Source: JAGBWK01 sp964544595 | GTDB lineage: Bacteria; Bacteroidota; Bacteroidia; Bacteroidales; Muribaculaceae | Direction: 5' to 3' | Length of the DNA stretch: 64,000 nt | Assembly (NCBI GenBank): GCA_964544595.1 | Contig: CAZJBM010000008.1 | Span: forward strand, 15,456 to 79,455 | Part shown: one piece after another, positions 18,600-26,471 of the stretch | Layout: each line of letters starts with the position of its first letter | Numbering within the stretch: the stretch's first letter is position 1 | Notes under the pieces: generated by a model | What the model was told of the DNA's origin: nothing | The model's input: only the letters and a program-made list of their open reading frames with translations | Databases searched by the model: none | Translations under genes and position numbers: made by a program

Positions 18600-18813
18600 T
18601 TGACCTATACGCCAAATTCTCTTGGTATCCTACAGCCCATGATCGTCCATGCCCTAATATCTCGTGTCCGGTAGTTACTGTCCTTCCATTGAGATGAATA
18701 ACGTCAACGGCAACTACTGAATGAGAGCCATTCTTTGTATGTACTGTCGCACCAGAACCACCATCAGTCATTATAACCCATAAGGGTAATCCTCCATTAT
18801 TTTCTAAGATTAA
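18600..18813 (-). pseudogene. fragment of a HEXXGH zincin toxin domain
   Basis: In the minus frame the residues GGLPLWVI, GGSGATVHTKNGSHSVVAVD and TTGHEILGHGRSWAVG line up closely with residues 166-221 of the intact Rhs-zincin gene at 20395-21204. The fragment keeps the whole HEXXGH motif. It has an in-frame stop just upstream (18814-18816). Its homology ends where the sequence GGCGTATAGGTCAAAA begins, which is also an end of the inverted-repeat element near 19.55 kb. It lacks a signal peptide and the Rhs anchor, so it is a relic. Confidence 0.75.
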
Positions 18814-18838
18814 TTAAACTCTCCGCTCATAGATCCAA

Positions 18839-19372
18839 TTAAGAATACCTTGGTTGCTTGACGTTTATCAGTGCATTTGAGCCATTATCAGAATTGATTA
18901 TACAATTCGAATACCAGAGCTGAATCATGAAGGATTTAAGATCCTCTATTTGAGTCTCACCGACATCTATATGATTATAAAATGGCAATGTTGACGATAG
19001 GATCATCTGCCTGCCACAATATATAAGTGAAAGCTTATAATAATAAGGTTTATAATCGTTGTCTCTAATTGGGGAGGTGATTGATGATTCAATAGGCCTA
19101 ATATTGAATGCCGATTTTAAAATGGGCGTTTTGGGGCAAGTTGTTGAAACTATTCTCTCTTGTTCATTACAAATATAAACATCGCAAATTGAGTCACCTT
19201 CTGCAATACATACAGTGACGATATTGGAAATCCCGAACTCATAGCAGATGTAATGGCGGTAATAATCCAATTGAAGTCCGGTATCTTTTTCAACTTCAGA
19301 AGATACTGAAGCATGAATATTTTGTATAAAGCAAACAAAAAATATTGTTATAATGAAGACACATTTCATCAT
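18839..19372 (-). CDS. small exported protein of unknown function (candidate immunity protein)
   Basis: 177 residues with a signal peptide (MMKCVFIITIFFVCFIQNIHA) and a mature part rich in Tyr, Ile, Ser and Cys. No family is recognised. It lies on the minus strand between the duplicated toxin 5' fragment (19471-19549) and the zincin-domain relic (18600-18813). That is the place of a cassette partner. The base composition is AT-rich like the rest of the island. An immunity role is inferred only from position and from its shared features (exported, small) with the protein at 19810-20394. Confidence 0.65.
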   Translation of the reverse strand: MMKCVFIITIFFVCFIQNIHASVSSEVEKDTGLQLDYYRHYICYEFGISNIVTVCIAEGDSICDVYICNEQERIVSTTCPKTPILKSAFNIRPIESSITSPIRDNDYKPYYYKLSLIYCGRQMILSSTLPFYNHIDVGETQIEDLKSFMIQLWYSNCIINSDNGSNALINVKQPRYS

Positions 19373-19470
19373 CTGAAACTTGGAAGTGACATATAATTGG
19401 GTATGAAGATATTAAGAGGTGCATGGTCAGTGCCATTCCTGAAAGTCTTAATTCCCATATTTCTTAATAT

Positions 19471-19549
19471 CAGTAAGAATATGGTGATAAATGAGAATAT
19501 GCATTACTGCTAAATGGATAAAGCAGAAGTAAAATTAATAATAAATTTA
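19471..19549 (-). repeat. 79-bp duplicate of the 5' end of the Rhs-zincin gene
   Basis: 78 of 79 bases equal 21116-21194. In the toxin gene this segment encodes the signal peptide and the start of the Rhs core (residues 4 to about 30). In this copy the frame stops right after the Pro-Tyr-Ser-Tyr residues. It is the left-over start of a second toxin gene or a recombination anchor. Confidence 0.85.
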
Positions 19550-19794
19550 GGCGTATAGGTCAAAATGGAGGCTGAAACCTTTGTAACAAATTAGTAAATA
19601 TATAGTTATAATACTTCAAAAGTTTTGAATGAAATTTACAGTATCTAACTGAAAGCAATTCTTTAATGGAAATTACCTAAATTTTCAATGATAACTTTAT
19701 GATATAAAGCATTATGCATTGGGGCTTATGCCAAGAAAAACCCATTTTAGCGATTAGGTAACTTCATTTTTCAGCCTCCCATTTGACCTATAAG
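19550..19794. mobile_element. small inverted-repeat element (MITE-like), about 240 bp
   Basis: Ends 19554-19577 and 19769-19792 form a 24-bp inverted repeat with 22 matches (TATAGGTCAAA, then GGAGGCTGAAA). The interior is AT-rich and has no coding frame of note. The outer part of the left end (GGCGTATAGGTCAAAA) occurs again, inverted, at 18598-18613, where it cuts off the zincin relic. This looks like a non-autonomous transposon remnant. No transposase with such ends is in the window. Confidence 0.55.
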
Positions 19795-19809
19795 TCTTTT
19801 TATTAGGTT

Positions 19810-20394
19810 TTACTTGATATAATCATCAAAACCAGGTAATAAATGACGAATTTCAGGAGCAGATAGCCAATACATCAAATAACATAATGTTAAAAATTTT
19901 TCATTAATGTGTATACTATCACGGCCTTCAAAACCTATAGCGTTATTGGAATTAAAAATACAATTTGATTGTCGATTAAATACGCTTAATGATCTGTAAA
20001 ATCCCGACCATTGTTTTGGATATAATCGATCCATATCCTTTGTTATATTCGGCAAAGTGTCCATACCCCAACAGATTAAATTCCTGTAGGAATCCACAAG
20101 GTTAGCTGTGTCTATTTTGGAAGCCAAATTAGGAGACTCATTTCGAGTAGTGCCTATTTTGATATTATAAGAATATCCATCCTCATATATTAGGCACCAC
20201 TTCTTGCCATGATGACCATAATCGTATAATATAAATTGTTTATCGAGGACAAACTCTTTAATAGAATCCGGTAAAAACTCCAAAGAAATATGTAAATTAT
20301 TATCAATGGTATTGTTTTTACTATCTGCACCCATATTGAAATTTGTGAGAATAAATATGGGAATAAATAACATTATTACTACTGTTTTTTTCAT
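19810..20394 (-). CDS. exported protein of unknown function, third gene of the toxin-like operon
   Basis: 194 residues with a signal peptide (about 1-25, MKKTVVIMLFIPIFILTNF). No family is recognised; the mature part has scattered aromatic residues and a conserved-looking WCLIYEDGYSYNIKIG stretch. The start codon follows the stop of the Rhs-zincin gene with no gap, so the two are almost certainly co-translated. By position it is the best candidate for an immunity or accessory protein for that toxin. Export would fit a periplasmic target. Confidence 0.7.
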   Translation of the reverse strand: MKKTVVIMLFIPIFILTNFNMGADSKNNTIDNNLHISLEFLPDSIKEFVLDKQFILYDYGHHGKKWCLIYEDGYSYNIKIGTTRNESPNLASKIDTANLVDSYRNLICWGMDTLPNITKDMDRLYPKQWSGFYRSLSVFNRQSNCIFNSNNAIGFEGRDSIHINEKFLTLCYLMYWLSAPEIRHLLPGFDDYIK

Positions 20395-21204
20395 TTATCT
20401 AAATGATGGTAGGAGCGATGGCTGAGGCACTGCTGTTTTGGGTCCATGATTTACACCGGTATTAATAAAAGGAATGCCCATCACTCGTAATATAAGATTT
20501 TCTGTTCTAATTGCTTGGACATGTTGGAAACTATCACCTAGACCTGTAGCCCAAGAACGACCATGGCCCAAGATTTCATGTCCAGTTGTAACGGCCTGTC
20601 CATTCGGATGTTCCCCTCCTAATATAATCAATGAATGTGATCCTTTTTTAGTTGGTGTGGTAACGCCACCTCCCCCTTCATTTACAATTAACCAAAGAGG
20701 CACGCCTCCATTTGCTTCCATTATTTGTGGCATATGCGGACCTATTTCCCCTTCCATAAATGATGGCAGGAATGAAGCTTCAGCTTGTGGTGAGAGTACA
20801 CCTGTTCCTGAGATATATTCAACCTTATGGATATCATCAGAATTTATCGTATTGACAACCATATCAACCAATGCCTGTTGATCTTCGGTTAACGAAATCC
20901 CATTAAAGGCTGCAGAAACAGCTTCAGAAGATATTGGAGCAAGTGATTTCCCATTTTGTTTCTTGCCGGATTGGACTATCAGATTCCTAAAGTTAGTGAA
21001 TTCATCCCCGGGAAACATAGCTCTAAAGTCTTCAACGGCCATTGCAGCATCCTTTTTTGTGATTCCCTCAATGACACAACCGGTCGGGTCGACACAGTTG
21101 ACAGGATCGCCACCACAGTATGAATATGGTGATAAATGAGAATATGCATTACTGCTAAATGGATAAAGCAGAAGTAAAATTAATAATAAATTTATTCGTT
21201 TCAT
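20395..21204 (-). CDS. secreted Rhs-core fragment fused to a HEXXGH zincin domain (candidate toxin)
   Basis: 269 residues. A signal peptide (1-20) leads straight into the tail of an Rhs core (about 21-42: YSHLSPYSYCGGDP then NCVDPTG), the signature that normally precedes a C-terminal Rhs toxin. No YD repeats are present. A linker (43-165) is followed by a domain with TTGHEILGHGRSWATG. His209, Glu210 and His214 form a HEXXGH motif, with Glu235 in AIRTEN as a possible third ligand. HEXXGH, one residue longer than HEXXH, is known from dipeptidyl-peptidase III (M49). The start overlaps the upstream gene by 4 bp. A metalloprotease toxin role is inferred. Confidence 0.75.
   Translation of the reverse strand: MKRINLLLILLLLYPFSSNAYSHLSPYSYCGGDPVNCVDPTGCVIEGITKKDAAMAVEDFRAMFPGDEFTNFRNLIVQSGKKQNGKSLAPISSEAVSAAFNGISLTEDQQALVDMVVNTINSDDIHKVEYISGTGVLSPQAEASFLPSFMEGEIGPHMPQIMEANGGVPLWLIVNEGGGGVTTPTKKGSHSLIILGGEHPNGQAVTTGHEILGHGRSWATGLGDSFQHVQAIRTENLILRVMGIPFINTGVNHGPKTAVPQPSLLPSFR
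21116..21194 (-). repeat. parent copy of the 79-bp duplicated anchor
   Basis: The 5' part of the Rhs-zincin gene (signal peptide plus first Rhs-core residues), repeated at 19471-19549 with one mismatch. Shared anchors of this type are the places where polymorphic toxin cassettes recombine. Confidence 0.85.
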
Positions 21205-22232
21205 TTTGATAAGGACTTCTCTTGTATTTTTTGAGCTTCTATGGCTTGCTGTCTTCTTCTTTCACGGATTTCATCTGTTTCTTCTGTCATGTATGTATGA
21301 TCTAACCGCCATTTTGTCTCATCCATCAGACGTAATAGATAAGCAGCATAATCATCATTAAAATTTCCATTCCTGACAAGATAATTTTGAATTATTCGTT
21401 CAAGTGATTTGCCTCGTATTATCCAGGCATTTGGATTCATCGTATAAAACTCTAACGATCTGCTTGAGCAGTAGTACGTAAACTCATCATACCTATGAAA
21501 CTTTTCGCAATAACCAAAGGCGAGATCGGCCATCTGACAAGCTACAGTCTGGATATCAGTCAATGGAGTCATATAAGTTCCTGCAATTACCGCTGAATCG
21601 CAAATCTCAAAATCCTCTTTAATCCACCACGAAGGGTTCATCTGATTAGTTGTCAATTCAAGGTTTATCCATTCCTCCGGTGTAATATTATCCTCATCTT
21701 TATACATTATATAACTGTGCCGTGGGGCATGGGCTAATGCTGCATCTGCATTTAATTCATTAGCAAGTATTTTATACATCCACGGAAGGGAACGACACTG
21801 CCCTTTATGTGTTTTGAGCGTTCTGCTGACAAATTGACGTTCCCAAGGCTCTTTGTCCATTGAAAAAGTTTCAAAGTCATAGGTATACGGAGTATATCCA
21901 TTCCCGGAATATGGGCTGACTATGTATGAACTGATAGCCATTTGCATGCCTGTTTTGTATGTTTGAAGTTTGTTTACCTCATATAAAGATTGAATAAACG
22001 TCGTTATTCTATCAATTTCATTGCAGAAGTCGGTTTTATAGTCTAAATTCCCTTCATAAAATGCCCATTCAGCAAGGTAGACGGCTCGTTTTATTGATAG
22101 CGTGTCTCGGCCGGCAAGCATATCAGACATTTCATTAAAAGCATGCACATAATAGTCCTCAGCTGTCATTGATTGCGCTTTTACCGACAGCTGTAGCGGA
22201 AATAATAGAAGATATAGCCATAACCTCCTCAT
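21201..22232 (-). CDS. exported transglutaminase-like cysteine protein
   Basis: 343 residues with a signal peptide (MRRLWLYLLLFPLQLSVKA). The central THKGQCRSLPWMYKILANEL stretch, followed by HAPRHSYIMY and EEWINLE, has the order of the transglutaminase-like core: Cys146, His172 and an acid/amide near 190-192. Such domains act as cysteine proteases or amidases. The family is inferred from motifs only. First gene of a three-gene operon; it overlaps the Rhs-zincin gene by 4 bp (ATGA). It could process, modify or help export the Rhs-zincin protein. Confidence 0.65.
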   Translation of the reverse strand: MRRLWLYLLLFPLQLSVKAQSMTAEDYYVHAFNEMSDMLAGRDTLSIKRAVYLAEWAFYEGNLDYKTDFCNEIDRITTFIQSLYEVNKLQTYKTGMQMAISSYIVSPYSGNGYTPYTYDFETFSMDKEPWERQFVSRTLKTHKGQCRSLPWMYKILANELNADAALAHAPRHSYIMYKDEDNITPEEWINLELTTNQMNPSWWIKEDFEICDSAVIAGTYMTPLTDIQTVACQMADLAFGYCEKFHRYDEFTYYCSSRSLEFYTMNPNAWIIRGKSLERIIQNYLVRNGNFNDDYAAYLLRLMDETKWRLDHTYMTEETDEIRERRRQQAIEAQKIQEKSLSK

Positions 22233-22243
22233 AGATTACAAAA

Positions 22244-22522
22244 TTATGAAAATTTGATAGAATTATAATAATTTATGATATGTTTTTTAACTACTACTGG
22301 TGCGATATGATTGAGTATGTTGGAGTGAGCTTCCAAACACATACAGATGTCTCGTAGCGAGTCGCATCCCGTCAACTGCCCGAACAGCAGATGAAGCAAA
22401 TGAGAGTAGCTGTTGAGATTCTTTGAATGCCAGTCGCCTTTATATTGCTTAACCAGTTTGTCAAACTGATAACGTGGTATAAACTCTACGACCTGAGAGA
22501 ATATAAACTTACCTTGATTCAT
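22244..22522 (-). pseudogene. N-terminal fragment of an IS4-family transposase
   Basis: The first 70 residues (MNQGKFIFSQVVEFIPRYQF, then LLFGQLTGCDSLRDICMCLEAHSNILNH) are the DUF4372-type N-terminus of Bacteroidales IS4-family transposases. Similarity ends after AHSNILNH and the DDE catalytic domain is absent. This is a relic that cannot transpose. Confidence 0.8.
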
Positions 22523-22652
22523 AATCTTGACGCAGTGAACAACAAGACTAATAAATCATTTTCAAATCAAAAAAATCAATGTTCTCTTGTATTTAATTAA
22601 ATACTAATATTTTAACCGCAGTGGTTGGATTTTTATCGCACCACTACTAAAA
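22281..22652. mobile_element. internally deleted IS4-family element
   Basis: Contains the transposase fragment. It is bounded by imperfect inverted ends: the segment TACTACTGGTGCGAT at 22290-22304 pairs, with two mismatches, to ATCGCACCACTACTA at 22636-22650. The middle and 3' part of the transposase is gone. It lies directly upstream of the toxin-like operon. 22653-22874 carries no gene; a small hairpin (GTCTAAT/ATTAGAC) lies near 22.82 kb. Confidence 0.55.
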
Positions 22653-22895
22653 TACTCTCATAAAAACGCCTAAATGCTATAACGGCAAAGGAGACTATCC
22701 CGAAAAACTACTTACACAACCTCCAACTCATAGATAGTCTAACGCCCATTTATCCTCATTGGCTTTTATGCTTTTCATGATATTGGAGGAACTATGAATA
22801 TTTCCCCATTAAAGAGACCGTCTAATTCTCATTATTAGACAGCCTCTACTTGATTGCGCGAACTATAGGACGCGGTGAGACGTTTCAATATTACT

Positions 22896-23909
22896 ATGAA
22901 GACTACACGACAACACACACCGCGCCCCTCCGTGAGGCGATCTTTTGCAGCGATCAATTATTGCTCGCCTTTATCTTTCAGTGAGATAACGCTCGACGAC
23001 ATTCCGGCGATAGCTCGCTGCCTGAGTCACAACCGCTGGCGTACCTGCGATTTCAGCATCGGGGGAATACTGATGTGGACCGATTTCTTCCGTTACAAAT
23101 ACTGTACATATCGCGACACGCTGTTTATTTCGGGCGTCAGCGAGGCGGATGAGATTACCCCTTCGTTTTCGCTCCCGATAGGGGAGCTGCCGCTCAGCGA
23201 GTCGCTTGACCTGTTGAGGGAGTATTGCGAGGAGCGCGGCATCGCGTTGCGCCTGTCGGCTGTGCCCGAGCCAATCGCCGCCGATTTGGCAGCCGATGAT
23301 GCGTGGGTCGTGACCGAACTGGCCGATTGGTCAGATTATCTGTACAATATCGAAGACCTGGCTACTCTCCGCGGCAAGCCTTTCAACAAGAAGCGCAATC
23401 ACGTGAATCGCTTCATAGCCGACAATCCCGGCTATGAACTGGTAGAAATCACTTCGGAAAACGTAGGCGCTGTGATCGATGCGTACCGCGCAATCGAAGC
23501 CGCCGCTGGCGACGACGAGGAGGATACGCTCTACGATTTCTCTGGATTTGAGGACTATGAGGCCACAAAAGTTGAAGAGCAGGCGATGACCGTGGCCGTT
23601 CTCAGCGACTTCAACCGCTATCCGTTTGAGGGGGTATATTTGACCGACCGCACAGGGCGTATCGTGGCCTTCTCTGTAGCTGAAATTATTGGCGATACGG
23701 CCTACGTGCATATTGAGAAAATGGATAAAAACGTTGCGGGCGCCGGGGCGGCGATCAATAAATTCTTCGCCGAGCGCATAGCCCGCGTGCACCCCGAGGT
23801 CAAATACCTCAACCGCGAGGAAGACTGCGGCGACCCCGCTCTCCGCTACGCCAAGCAGTCATATCGCCCAACCTCTCTCCTCCGCAAATACGACCTCCAA
23901 TCCAAGTGA
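22896..23909 (+). CDS. DUF2156 (phosphatidylglycerol lysyltransferase-like) protein
   Basis: 337 residues from ATG 22896 (a GTG at 22875 would add seven). The DUF2156 layout is seen: LDDIPAIARCLSHNRWRTCDFSIGG near the N-terminus, a central KPFNKKRNHVNRF motif, and a GNAT-like C-terminus with AFSVAEIIGDTAYVHIEKMDK and NREEDCGDPALRYAKQSY. Related domains transfer aminoacyl groups to lipids, but this single-domain cytoplasmic form has no proven substrate. GC-rich, unlike the island to its left. Confidence 0.82.
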   Translation: MKTTRQHTPRPSVRRSFAAINYCSPLSFSEITLDDIPAIARCLSHNRWRTCDFSIGGILMWTDFFRYKYCTYRDTLFISGVSEADEITPSFSLPIGELPLSESLDLLREYCEERGIALRLSAVPEPIAADLAADDAWVVTELADWSDYLYNIEDLATLRGKPFNKKRNHVNRFIADNPGYELVEITSENVGAVIDAYRAIEAAAGDDEEDTLYDFSGFEDYEATKVEEQAMTVAVLSDFNRYPFEGVYLTDRTGRIVAFSVAEIIGDTAYVHIEKMDKNVAGAGAAINKFFAERIARVHPEVKYLNREEDCGDPALRYAKQSYRPTSLLRKYDLQSK

Positions 23910-23971
23910 AATATCAGGGATTCCCAACCCCTTGTCAGCGTGATGATTGTGTCTCAGGTCGTTGCGGCTGA

Positions 23972-25102
23972 TTAGATGTCGCGTATATTCAGCAAGTTCG
24001 AGCCCTGCGTCTCGCCGTTGTAAATCACAGCCGCGTTTCTTACATTAGGAAGAAGTTGTTGGAGATACTTGAGGTTTTTAGTGAAGTCGGTCTGGAAAGT
24101 GGCGCCGGCTTTTACTTCATATATATTCAACCCCTCGACGGTTTCCTCAACGATGTCTACTTCGCGGCCCGAATTTTCGCGATAGAAGTAGACGTTTGGC
24201 TCTTTGGCTATGTTATATCGGTTTTTTATCATTTCCGTCACCGCTATATTTTCAAAAATAGCGCCTCGCATCAGGTGAGTGTCGAGTTGAGATGCCTGCT
24301 CAATGCCTAAAAGATAGCATAACAGGCCTGAATCATAAAAATATAGTTTGGGCGTTTTAGTAAGACGTTTCGAGATGTTGGCATAATATGGAGGTAGCGA
24401 ATACACAATATAGGAGGCCTTCAGCAGTGAAATCCAGGCGGATATAGTCGGGGCCGACACGCCGGTTTCGACTGATAGCGAAGCGAGGTTGATTTCACTC
24501 CCCGCTCGCGCGGCGCACAGTCGCATGAATAGTTGGAATTTATCGAGGTGTTGTACCTGTCCGAGTGCCCTGATGTCTCGCTCTACGTACGTGCCATAAT
24601 AGTTGCGGTAGAAAATATCCGGGGGAATTAAATCGGAAATTGTTCCGGGATAGAACCCGCGCCACATTAATTCAGACGTCGACACATCGAGTCGCGACCT
24701 GATTTCGCTGAACGAAAATGGCAAGACTGTGAATAACGCGGTTCTGCCTGCGAGCGACTGCATAGAGTTATGCAGAAGTGAGAAGTTGTTGCTTCCCGTA
24801 AGTATATACCGCAGAGACTTGTCGTTGTCCACGCGGGCTTGGATTGCGGAAAGCAGCTCAGGGAGGTTTTGTATTTCGTCGATTATGACGCGCGTGCCTA
24901 AGCTGTCAAGAAAACCGTTGATGTCATCAATAGCTCGATTTCGAGTGCTGATGTCTTCGATGTTCACGAATGTGTAATCGGGAAATAGGTGACGAGCGAG
25001 CGTTGTTTTTCCGCTTTGACGCGGCCCGGTCATAATGATGGCGGGATAATATTTGACTGCGGTTAGAATGGAATCTGAAATCCGGCGATCGATGTAGGGC
25101 AT
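23972..25102 (-). CDS. AAA ATPase with DUF4143 domain
   Basis: 376 residues. Walker A is GPRQSGKTT (26-34) and Walker B is in TRVIIDEIQNLPELL. The sensor stretch RYILTGSNNFSLL is followed by the DUF4143 C-terminal region, which has the VDIVEE and YEVKAG residues of a PDDEXK-like fold. The family is very common in Bacteroidales and often scattered in accessory DNA. Its substrate is not known. It is monocistronic here and points away from the repeat-rich spacer at 25.1-25.4 kb. Confidence 0.88.
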   Translation of the reverse strand: MPYIDRRISDSILTAVKYYPAIIMTGPRQSGKTTLARHLFPDYTFVNIEDISTRNRAIDDINGFLDSLGTRVIIDEIQNLPELLSAIQARVDNDKSLRYILTGSNNFSLLHNSMQSLAGRTALFTVLPFSFSEIRSRLDVSTSELMWRGFYPGTISDLIPPDIFYRNYYGTYVERDIRALGQVQHLDKFQLFMRLCAARAGSEINLASLSVETGVSAPTISAWISLLKASYIVYSLPPYYANISKRLTKTPKLYFYDSGLLCYLLGIEQASQLDTHLMRGAIFENIAVTEMIKNRYNIAKEPNVYFYRENSGREVDIVEETVEGLNIYEVKAGATFQTDFTKNLKYLQQLLPNVRNAAVIYNGETQGSNLLNIRDI

Positions 25103-25148
25103 AACGGTTGGTCTTATGTTGTCGAGGCAAAGGTAACGAAAAAGTCGA

Positions 25149-25189
25149 AATCGCGCAAATCGAAAGTCTGACTTTCGATTTGCGCGATT
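25149..25189. repeat. perfect 19-bp inverted repeat
   Basis: 25149-25167 is exactly complementary to 25171-25189 (arm AATCGCGCAAATCGAAAGT, 3-nt loop CTG). It is upstream of the DUF4143 ATPase start. It may be a hairpin in the mRNA leader or a protein-binding palindrome. Confidence 0.8.
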
Positions 25190-25229
25190 ATTTGTGTCGG
25201 GATTACTCTGTTGTCAGGGGTAAAAAACG

Positions 25230-25326
25230 TGCGAAAATGCGCGTTTTGGGTGCAAAAAAGCGCGCAAAAACGCGCAAAAATGTCCCTTAAACGCGCAAAA
25301 AACGCGCAAAAAGCGCGCAAAAAATG
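25230..25326. repeat. array of short CGCGCAAAAA-type repeats
   Basis: At least six loosely spaced units of (G)CGCGCAAAAA/ACGCGCAAAAA between about 25230 and 25326. The same GCGCAAA core occurs in the hairpin to the left. It is non-coding in appearance, because the frames through it are lysine/arginine/alanine low complexity only. Confidence 0.6.
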
Positions 25327-25327
25327 C

Positions 25328-25360
25328 ACAAAAATGACCCTTATTGAGGGTCATTTTTGT
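25328..25360. terminator. bidirectional hairpin terminator
   Basis: 14-bp perfect stem (25328-25341 with 25347-25360, ACAAAAATGACCCT) with a 5-nt loop and A/T runs in the arms. It is placed downstream of the choloylglycine-hydrolase gene on the minus strand. Confidence 0.7.
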
Positions 25361-25412
25361 GGCAAAATAAGCAGAGGGCGTTGCCCTCTTGCCTGGTTAT
25401 AGGGATCGGGTA

Positions 25413-26471
25413 TTAGTACATGGGGGTGAAGGGGGCCACGCGCTCAAGACGGTCGTTGACGCAGCCAACTTGGTTGGTCTGATCGGCGGTTGTGAGCTTC
25501 AGCACGGGAGCGCCGGGCTGGAGGTCGAGACGCGAGAGATCGACGTAGTTAAATCCGTTGTTGGTGTAGATGTCGAAGTAGTAACGGAGGTCGCGGATGT
25601 TGGAGAATGAGCGCCACTGGGTCATCGACACGTTGGGCTCGCCGTCGGCCGAGGTGTGGTAGGAGTAAGGAACTGATACGTTGTTCATTACGGTGCGGAG
25701 AATCGAAGCGCCGAGATCGGGGTCAGACGTTTTTTCGACGTGCTCTACAAAGAAGGTGCCGCGCACGCAGCGGTCGGGGCTGCTGACTGTGCCGGGAAGC
25801 GCGTTCGTGCCGCCGATTTTCTGCCAATAGTCGATAATGGCTTTCATCTGAGGCCATGTGGGGTCATTGGTCATGCAGGGGTAATTGCCCATGTCGTGGA
25901 TAGTAATGTCGCCGTTGACAAACTCAACGATTACCGAGTGGCCGCTGCGGTCGGTTATGCCCCAGTGGAGCACTGAAACCGTGCCGCCGTCGAATGTCGC
26001 GCCAGAGAGCGTGAAGTCTTGATTTTTAAGCAGATCGACCGCTTCGTCGGTAGTGGCGCAAAGGTCGAGAATCCACGCCGGGAACACAGCGAGCGACATA
26101 GGGGGGCGATCGGAATTGGTTTCGTTGGAGTATATTGTGCCTTTGCAGAAGAGGCCGTTGACAGAGAGCCCCATCTCGTTCATGCCTTCAGTGACGCCGG
26201 CATCGTAGCCCACGGCGTATACGGCACCGTATTTTGAGGTCCATTTAACAGCGTTCTTAGCCTTTGTCCCCACTTTCTTCATGCCTCGGGGATAGACATA
26301 TACGTTGGTCGGAATAGGTGTTTTCCAGTCGAGTGAACGGCCTACGATGATAAGGCTGTCGGTGCCTTCATAGACCACGCGCGTGCATGCCTTAGCCTCA
26401 AAACCGTCGAAGCCGAAGAAACCGCCGCACGCGAGCATCCCTACAAATAAAGTTGCGAATAAACGTTTCAT
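25413..26471 (-). CDS. choloylglycine hydrolase / penicillin V acylase family enzyme, exported
   Basis: 352-residue Ntn hydrolase. The signal peptide (about 1-28) ends in EAKA just before Cys29, which would become the N-terminal nucleophile. VGRSLDW holds the Arg and Asp that surround the nucleophile in this family. Later segments (GMNEMGLSVNGLF, MTNDPTWPQM and PSPDRCVRGTFF-like DRCVRG) also match. Members cleave amide bonds in conjugated bile acids, penicillin V or acyl-homoserine lactones. Motifs alone cannot decide which. Being exported fits the Bacteroidales bile-salt hydrolases. Monocistronic. Confidence 0.85.
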   Translation of the reverse strand: MKRLFATLFVGMLACGGFFGFDGFEAKACTRVVYEGTDSLIIVGRSLDWKTPIPTNVYVYPRGMKKVGTKAKNAVKWTSKYGAVYAVGYDAGVTEGMNEMGLSVNGLFCKGTIYSNETNSDRPPMSLAVFPAWILDLCATTDEAVDLLKNQDFTLSGATFDGGTVSVLHWGITDRSGHSVIVEFVNGDITIHDMGNYPCMTNDPTWPQMKAIIDYWQKIGGTNALPGTVSSPDRCVRGTFFVEHVEKTSDPDLGASILRTVMNNVSVPYSYHTSADGEPNVSMTQWRSFSNIRDLRYYFDIYTNNGFNYVDLSRLDLQPGAPVLKLTTADQTNQVGCVNDRLERVAPFTPMY

